Below, in pieces: positions 23,395 through 27,319 of a DNA stretch of 27,319 nucleotides (position 1 is its first letter; each line of letters begins with the position of its first letter). The notes under the pieces are model-generated. The model saw nothing but the letters and a program-made list of their open reading frames with translations, searched no databases and had not been told where the DNA came from. Source of the DNA: an uncultured Streptococcus sp. (GTDB taxonomy: Bacteria; Bacillota; Bacilli; Lactobacillales; Streptococcaceae). Location of the stretch: contig CABPWC010000011.1 of assembly GCA_902461025.1 (NCBI GenBank), positions 1 through 27,319 on the forward strand, in the 5' to 3' direction. The translations under genes were made by a program, and so were the position numbers.

Positions 23395-23426
23395 AAATCC
23401 AGCGAAAGACTTTGCTGGATTTTTTC
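23395..23426 (+). terminator. Terminator of the HTH-PspC-CPBP operon
   Basis: AAATCCAGC (23395-23403) pairs with GCTGGATTT (23414-23422), followed by a T run. Confidence 0.88.
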
Positions 23427-23485
23427 ATTTATCGCAGGAAACTCTCAACTTTTCTGATGATTTTCATGAAGAGCCTGCGCTTTTA

Positions 23486-23494
23486 TGGTAAAAT
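23486..23494 (+). promoter_or_regulatory. Extended -10 promoter of aspS
   Basis: TGG-TAAAAT within a 15-base string shared exactly with the hisS promoter. No T-box. AGGAGAG at 23511-23517 is the ribosome site. Confidence 0.65.
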
Positions 23495-23522
23495 AGTAAC
23501 AGAATACAAGAGGAGAGAAGAA

Positions 23523-25286
23523 ATGAAACGCAGTATGTATGCTGGTCGTGTTCGTGAGGAACACATCGGACAAGAAATTACCTTGAAGGGTTGGGTTGCC
23601 CGTCGTCGTGACCTGGGTGGCTTGATCTTTATCGACCTTCGTGACCGTGAAGGGATTATGCAGTTGGTTATCAACCCTGAAAAAGTATCGGCAGAGGTGA
23701 TGGCAACAGCTGAAAGCCTTCGTAGTGAATACGTCATCGAGGTGACTGGTCAGGTTGCAGCACGCGAGCAGGCCAATGATAAATTGGCGACTGGAGCAGT
23801 TGAGCTGAATGTAACAGCTCTTACGGTTCTGAATATAGCCAAAACAACACCATTTGAAATCAAGGATGGCATTGAAGCAAACGATGATACGCGTCTACGT
23901 TACCGTTACCTTGATCTTCGTCGTCCAGAGATGTTGGAAAACCTTAAACTTCGTGCCAAGGTAACACATTCTATCCGCAACTACTTGGATGAGTTAGAAT
24001 TTATCGATGTGGAAACACCATTCCTTTCTAAGTCAACACCAGAAGGAGCGCGTGACTACCTCGTACCATCTCGTGTCAACAAGGGTCACTTTTATGCCTT
24101 GCCTCAAAGTCCACAGATTACCAAACAGTTGTTGATGAATGCGGGATTTGACCGTTACTACCAAATCGTCAAATGTTTCCGTGATGAAGACTTGCGCGGT
24201 GACCGCCAACCTGAATTTACCCAGGTCGACTTGGAAACTTCATTCCTGACTGAGCAAGAAATCCAAGATATCACAGAAGGATTGATTGCGCGCGTGATGA
24301 AGGAAACCAAAGGAATCGAAGTAACACTGCCATTCCCTCGTATGAAGTACGATGACGCGATGGCTCTTTATGGTTCTGACAAGCCTGATACTCGTTTTGA
24401 GATGTTGCTTCAGGACTTGACAGATCTTGTCAAGGGAGTAGACTTCAAAGTCTTTTCAGAAGCTCCTGCTGTTAAAGCCATCGTCGTCAAAGGAGCTGCA
24501 GATAACTACTCACGTAAAGACATCGACAAGATGACAGAAGTAGCCAAGCAGTATGGCGCTAAGGGTCTTGCTTGGGTTAAGGTTGTTGATGGAGAATTGA
24601 ACGGACCAGTTGCTAAGTTCTTGACTGCCATTCAAGGCGATTTGGCAAGTGCACTTGGTCTTGAAGATAAAGACTTGGTTCTCTTTGTTGCTGATACGCT
24701 TGAGGTAGCTAATGCAACACTTGGTGCCCTTCGTGGACGTATTGCCAAAGAACTTGGCTTGATTGATAACGATAAATTTAACTTCCTCTGGGTTGTTGAC
24801 TGGCCAATGTTTGAATGGTCTGAAGAAGAAGGACGTTATATGAGCGCCCACCATCCATTTACGCTTCCTCAGGCAGAGACTGCTCATGAACTCGAAGGGA
24901 ATTTGGCTAAGGTTCGTGCTATTGCCTATGACATCGTCTTGAACGGTTATGAACTTGGTGGTGGTAGCCTTCGTATCAATCAAAAAGACCTTCAAGAACG
25001 TATGTTCAAGGCTCTTGGCTTCTCGGCTGAAGAAGCCAATGACCAATTTGGTTTCCTTTTGGAAGCGATGGACTATGGATTCCCACCACACGGGGGCTTG
25101 GCTATCGGACTTGACCGTTTTGTAATGCTCTTAGCAGGAGAAGAAAATATTCGTGAAGTCATTGCCTTTCCGAAGAACAACAAAGCGACTGATCCGATGA
25201 CGCAGGCGCCATCAACAGTAGCTCTTAAACAACTAGAAGAACTCAATCTACAAGTAGAACAAGATGAAACAAACGAAACAAACTAA
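23523..25286 (+). CDS. aspS: Aspartyl-tRNA synthetase
   Basis: 587 residues, the normal bacterial length. An N-terminal OB-fold anticodon domain (ITLKGWVARRRDLGGLIFIDLRDREG) leads into the class II core. This has FLSKSTPEGARDYLVPSR, motif 2 FRDEDLRGDRQPEFTQ, the bacterial GAD insertion (about 290-410), and motif 3 GLAIGLDRFVMLLAGEENIREVIAFPK. It charges tRNA-Asp; with asparagine-type tRNA specificity it could also feed the GatCAB route, but this cannot be judged here. The frame is open upstream to 23412, but the ribosome site and the conserved MKRSMYAG start fix the ATG at 23523. The 3' end overlaps the next gene by 23 bp. Confidence 0.97.
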   Translation: MKRSMYAGRVREEHIGQEITLKGWVARRRDLGGLIFIDLRDREGIMQLVINPEKVSAEVMATAESLRSEYVIEVTGQVAAREQANDKLATGAVELNVTALTVLNIAKTTPFEIKDGIEANDDTRLRYRYLDLRRPEMLENLKLRAKVTHSIRNYLDELEFIDVETPFLSKSTPEGARDYLVPSRVNKGHFYALPQSPQITKQLLMNAGFDRYYQIVKCFRDEDLRGDRQPEFTQVDLETSFLTEQEIQDITEGLIARVMKETKGIEVTLPFPRMKYDDAMALYGSDKPDTRFEMLLQDLTDLVKGVDFKVFSEAPAVKAIVVKGAADNYSRKDIDKMTEVAKQYGAKGLAWVKVVDGELNGPVAKFLTAIQGDLASALGLEDKDLVLFVADTLEVANATLGALRGRIAKELGLIDNDKFNFLWVVDWPMFEWSEEEGRYMSAHHPFTLPQAETAHELEGNLAKVRAIAYDIVLNGYELGGGSLRINQKDLQERMFKALGFSAEEANDQFGFLLEAMDYGFPPHGGLAIGLDRFVMLLAGEENIREVIAFPKNNKATDPMTQAPSTVALKQLEELNLQVEQDETNETN

Positions 25287-26205
25287 GAAGTGGCACTATT
25301 ATTTGCGTCGCTTTGCTCATCGCGTAAAAATCTTACGTGTCTTACAAGGAATTTCTAAAGAAAAATACGATGAAAAAATCTCAGCTTCTCTGGTATATGG
25401 TTTTTTATCAGCTGTAGCTGTCAATTTCTTTTTCCAACCAGGACACGTTTATTCAAGTGGTGCAACAGGTTTGGCTCAGATCATTTCTGCGCTTAGTAAT
25501 CACTTGTTTGGCTTTTATTTCCCAATTTCAGTAGCATTTTACGCTATCAATATCCCGCTGATGATTTTAGCCTGGTACCAAATTGGACATAAGTTCACGA
25601 TTTTCACCTTTATCACGGTATCCATGAGCTCGCTCTTTATCCAGTTTGTGCCAGTGGTGGTCTTGACAGAAGATCCTATCATCAATGCCCTGTTTGGGGG
25701 TGTCGTTATGGGATTGGGAATTGGCTTTGCTCTACGCCATAATATCTCCAGCGGTGGAACAGATATTGTCAGCCTGACCATTCGTAAGAAAACAGGTCGA
25801 AACGTCGGTAGTATCTCCTTCTTAGTGAACGGTACAATTATGCTGATTGCAGGATTGACCTTTGGTTGGAAATATGCCCTTTATTCCATGATTACGATCT
25901 TTGTCTCAAGTCGTGTAACAGATGCAGTTTTCACCAAACAAAAACGCATGCAGGCCATGATTGTCACTAGTAATCCAGATGCAGTCATTGAGAAAATCCA
26001 TAACAAATTGCACCGTGGTGCGACTATGATTCATGATGCTGAAGGGACTTATAACCACGAGCGTAAGGCAGTTTTGATAACGGTTATCACTCGTGCAGAG
26101 TTTAATGATTTTAAACTAATCATGAAACAAGTTGATCCGACAGCCTTTGTATCTGTCTCAGAGAATGTCCATATTCTAGGACGATTTGTCGAAGTTGAAA
26201 ACTAG
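25264..26205 (+). CDS. YitT-family membrane protein with DUF2179 domain
   Basis: 313 residues. After a basic N-terminus (KQTKQTKKWHYYLRRFAHRVK), about five to six helices form the YitT domain (ASLVYGFLSAVAVNFFFQPGHVYSSGATGLAQI and GFALRHNISSGGTDIVSLTIRKKTGRNVG are typical). Residues about 225-310 form the cytosolic DUF2179 ferredoxin-like domain (MQAMIVTSNPDAVIEKIHNKLHRGATMI, ending VSVSENVHILG). Family function is not established; transport roles have been suggested. The start lies inside the last 23 bases of aspS with no obvious ribosome site, so translation is probably coupled to aspS. The same gene order next to malR is, from memory, seen in pneumococcus. Confidence 0.9.
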   Translation: MKQTKQTKKWHYYLRRFAHRVKILRVLQGISKEKYDEKISASLVYGFLSAVAVNFFFQPGHVYSSGATGLAQIISALSNHLFGFYFPISVAFYAINIPLMILAWYQIGHKFTIFTFITVSMSSLFIQFVPVVVLTEDPIINALFGGVVMGLGIGFALRHNISSGGTDIVSLTIRKKTGRNVGSISFLVNGTIMLIAGLTFGWKYALYSMITIFVSSRVTDAVFTKQKRMQAMIVTSNPDAVIEKIHNKLHRGATMIHDAEGTYNHERKAVLITVITRAEFNDFKLIMKQVDPTAFVSVSENVHILGRFVEVEN

Positions 26206-26226
26206 TTGTTCAGGTAAATAGTATAC

Positions 26227-26262
26227 AAAAAAACCAACTCAAAATAGAGAGTTGGTTTTTTA
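26227..26262. terminator. Bidirectional terminator between convergent yitT-type gene and malR
   Basis: AAAAAAACCAACTC (26227-26240) pairs with GAGTTGGTTTTTT (26249-26261). A run on one side and T run on the other serve both strands. Confidence 0.9.
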
Positions 26263-27246
26263 TTTTTCAACGATTTTGTGCGCAATCACTTGTCGATAGC
26301 AGATTTGACGATTTTCTTTGACATCATTGATGATTTGAAGAATGGTTTCAAATGAAGTTCGGCCAAGAGCAAGGCTATTGATATCAACATAGGCAGCTAG
26401 ATTCAATCTTGGATTTACTGAGTCAAAGCTGAGGACTGGAACATCAAGCTGATGTTCGTTGAGGTAGTTACAGACACCTTCAGCTAAGAGACTATCTGTT
26501 GTGATAATTGCATCGGTCTGAGGGTCATGTTTAAAAAGTTGTTTACTAAAGTTATAGCCCTTTTCTTCTAGGAACTCGTCGGCAAAGAAGGTACGGTGGC
26601 TATCAAGAGCTAGATGATGTTCTTGAAGAGCTTGCTCGTAACCTGTCAGACGGTCTTGAGTAACAAAGAGTTTCTTGGTACCACCAATGAAAGCAATTCG
26701 ACTACATCCTTTTTTGATGAAATATTCGGTCGCATCAAATCCAGCTTGAATATTATCATTGTCAACAAGCGGAATAAAAGGGGAAAGTGATTTTCCAAGA
26801 ATGAGGAAGGGAAATTGCTCATCGACAACTAGTTGTACCAAGGGGTCATTTTCTTGAGCATACAAGAAAATAAGCCCGTCCACACGTTTTCCGTAGACCA
26901 TTTGTGAAATAGCGTTTAAACGCTCTTTTTCGTCCTTACCGGTCGCAATCTGAATGGCATAGTGATTCTCTGAGGCAACCTGTGCAATCCCCCTAAAAAC
27001 AGAAGGGAAGAAAGGGTTTTGGTAGAAAACGTCTGAATCATCTGGAAGAACCAAGCCAATAACTTGTGTATAACTGCTAACGAGACTTCGAGCATTAAGA
27101 TTAGGATGATAATTGAGTTCTTTCATTGCCTTTCGAACTCGTTTTTTAGTCTCGTCACTAATCGTAGATTTGTTTTGAATAACACGGGTTACGGTTGAGG
27201 GAGAAACCCCTGCAGCCTTGGCCACGTCTTTAATCGTAACAGGCAT
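26260..27246 (-). CDS. malR: MalR, LacI-family repressor of maltose/maltodextrin genes
   Basis: 328 residues. The N-terminal LacI helix-turn-helix and hinge is VTIKDVAKAAGVSPSTVTRVIQ, then ELNYHPNLNARSLVSS. The periplasmic-binding-like effector domain includes GLVLPDDSD, KRVDGLIFLYAQEN, DNDNIQAGFDATEYFIKKGCSRIAFIGG and TDAIITTDSLLAEG. As I remember it, the sequence is very close to pneumococcal MalR, which represses malXCD and malMP and is released by maltose. It follows the end of malA by 9 bp, so it is the second gene of a malA-malR operon transcribed leftwards, with AGGAG as ribosome site. Confidence 0.93.
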   Translation of the reverse strand: MPVTIKDVAKAAGVSPSTVTRVIQNKSTISDETKKRVRKAMKELNYHPNLNARSLVSSYTQVIGLVLPDDSDVFYQNPFFPSVFRGIAQVASENHYAIQIATGKDEKERLNAISQMVYGKRVDGLIFLYAQENDPLVQLVVDEQFPFLILGKSLSPFIPLVDNDNIQAGFDATEYFIKKGCSRIAFIGGTKKLFVTQDRLTGYEQALQEHHLALDSHRTFFADEFLEEKGYNFSKQLFKHDPQTDAIITTDSLLAEGVCNYLNEHQLDVPVLSFDSVNPRLNLAAYVDINSLALGRTSFETILQIINDVKENRQICYRQVIAHKIVEK

Positions 27247-27255
27247 AATAATCTC

Positions 27256-27319
27256 CTACTTTTGGTAGTCTGGATCACGATAATGAGTCTTATAAAAGAT
27301 AGTGACCAGATATAGAACA
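27256..27319 (-). CDS. malA: MalA, C-terminal end only (gene runs off the window)
   Basis: The minus strand is open from the window edge to a TAG at 27258-27256, encoding the last 20 residues, VLYLVTIFYKTHYRDPDYQK: the end of a membrane helix and a polar tail. Position just upstream of malR matches malA, the maltodextrin-utilisation membrane protein that is co-transcribed with malR in pneumococcus. The fragment is too short for a firm call from sequence alone. Confidence 0.6.
   Translation of the reverse strand, partial: VLYLVTIFYKTHYRDPDYQK

Noticed and set aside
24510..25091. 193-codon minus-strand frame inside aspS
   Set aside because: Antisense of conserved AspRS class II motifs with no start signal.

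Overview
The window reads as a chromosomal segment of a mitis-group Streptococcus (S. mitis, S. oralis, S. infantis and relatives). The evidence is moderate-to-low GC, strong AGGAGG-type ribosome sites, many extended -10 (TGn) promoters, and products that I recognise as close to pneumococcal ones (TsaD, MetQ, MalR, HisS, AspS). I see no tRNA, rRNA, CRISPR array, transposase or prophage gene. All names come from reading translations and motifs; no search was run.

Layout. 1-998: 3' part of tsaD (tRNA t6A modification). 1065-1673: a small lipoprotein whose promoter implies a leaderless mRNA. 1814-2822: azlC-azlD, a two-part branched-chain amino acid exporter. 2925-3767: a solitary cystine/amino-acid binding lipoprotein. 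3906-6263: a large LPXTG-anchored CAP-domain protein with coiled coils. 6452-10548: the methionine uptake operon metQ - M20 peptidase - metN - metI, preceded by a perfect 17-bp Met-box palindrome. 10549-10753: a non-coding block bounded by two identical 17-bp terminator hairpins. 10754-11323 (minus): an ECF-type S component. 11455-13738: an Rgg regulator and an MFS exporter. 13817-15097: hisS.

15295-20869 holds a Cnm/Cna-like collagen-binding adhesin with a threonine-rich stalk and LPKTG anchor. It is followed by a GtrB-type glycosyltransferase and a large YfhO-type membrane protein. This matches the logic of the S. mutans Cnm/Pgf protein O-glycosylation system and is the most interesting system here. 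21031-23385 is a compact six-gene operon: a Cro/CI-type regulator, a small membrane protein, a PspC-domain protein, a DUF3169-like protein, a CPBP intramembrane protease and another small membrane protein. Its promoter overlaps a perfect palindromic operator. 23523-26205: aspS and a YitT-family membrane protein. 26260-27319 (minus): malR and the last 20 codons of malA.

The two halves correspond, from memory of pneumococcal gene order, to loci on opposite sides of the replication origin (tsaD/metQNI versus hisS/aspS/malR). The window therefore probably spans the join of an origin-symmetric inversion near 10.5-13.8 kb, which is also where the duplicated terminator lies.
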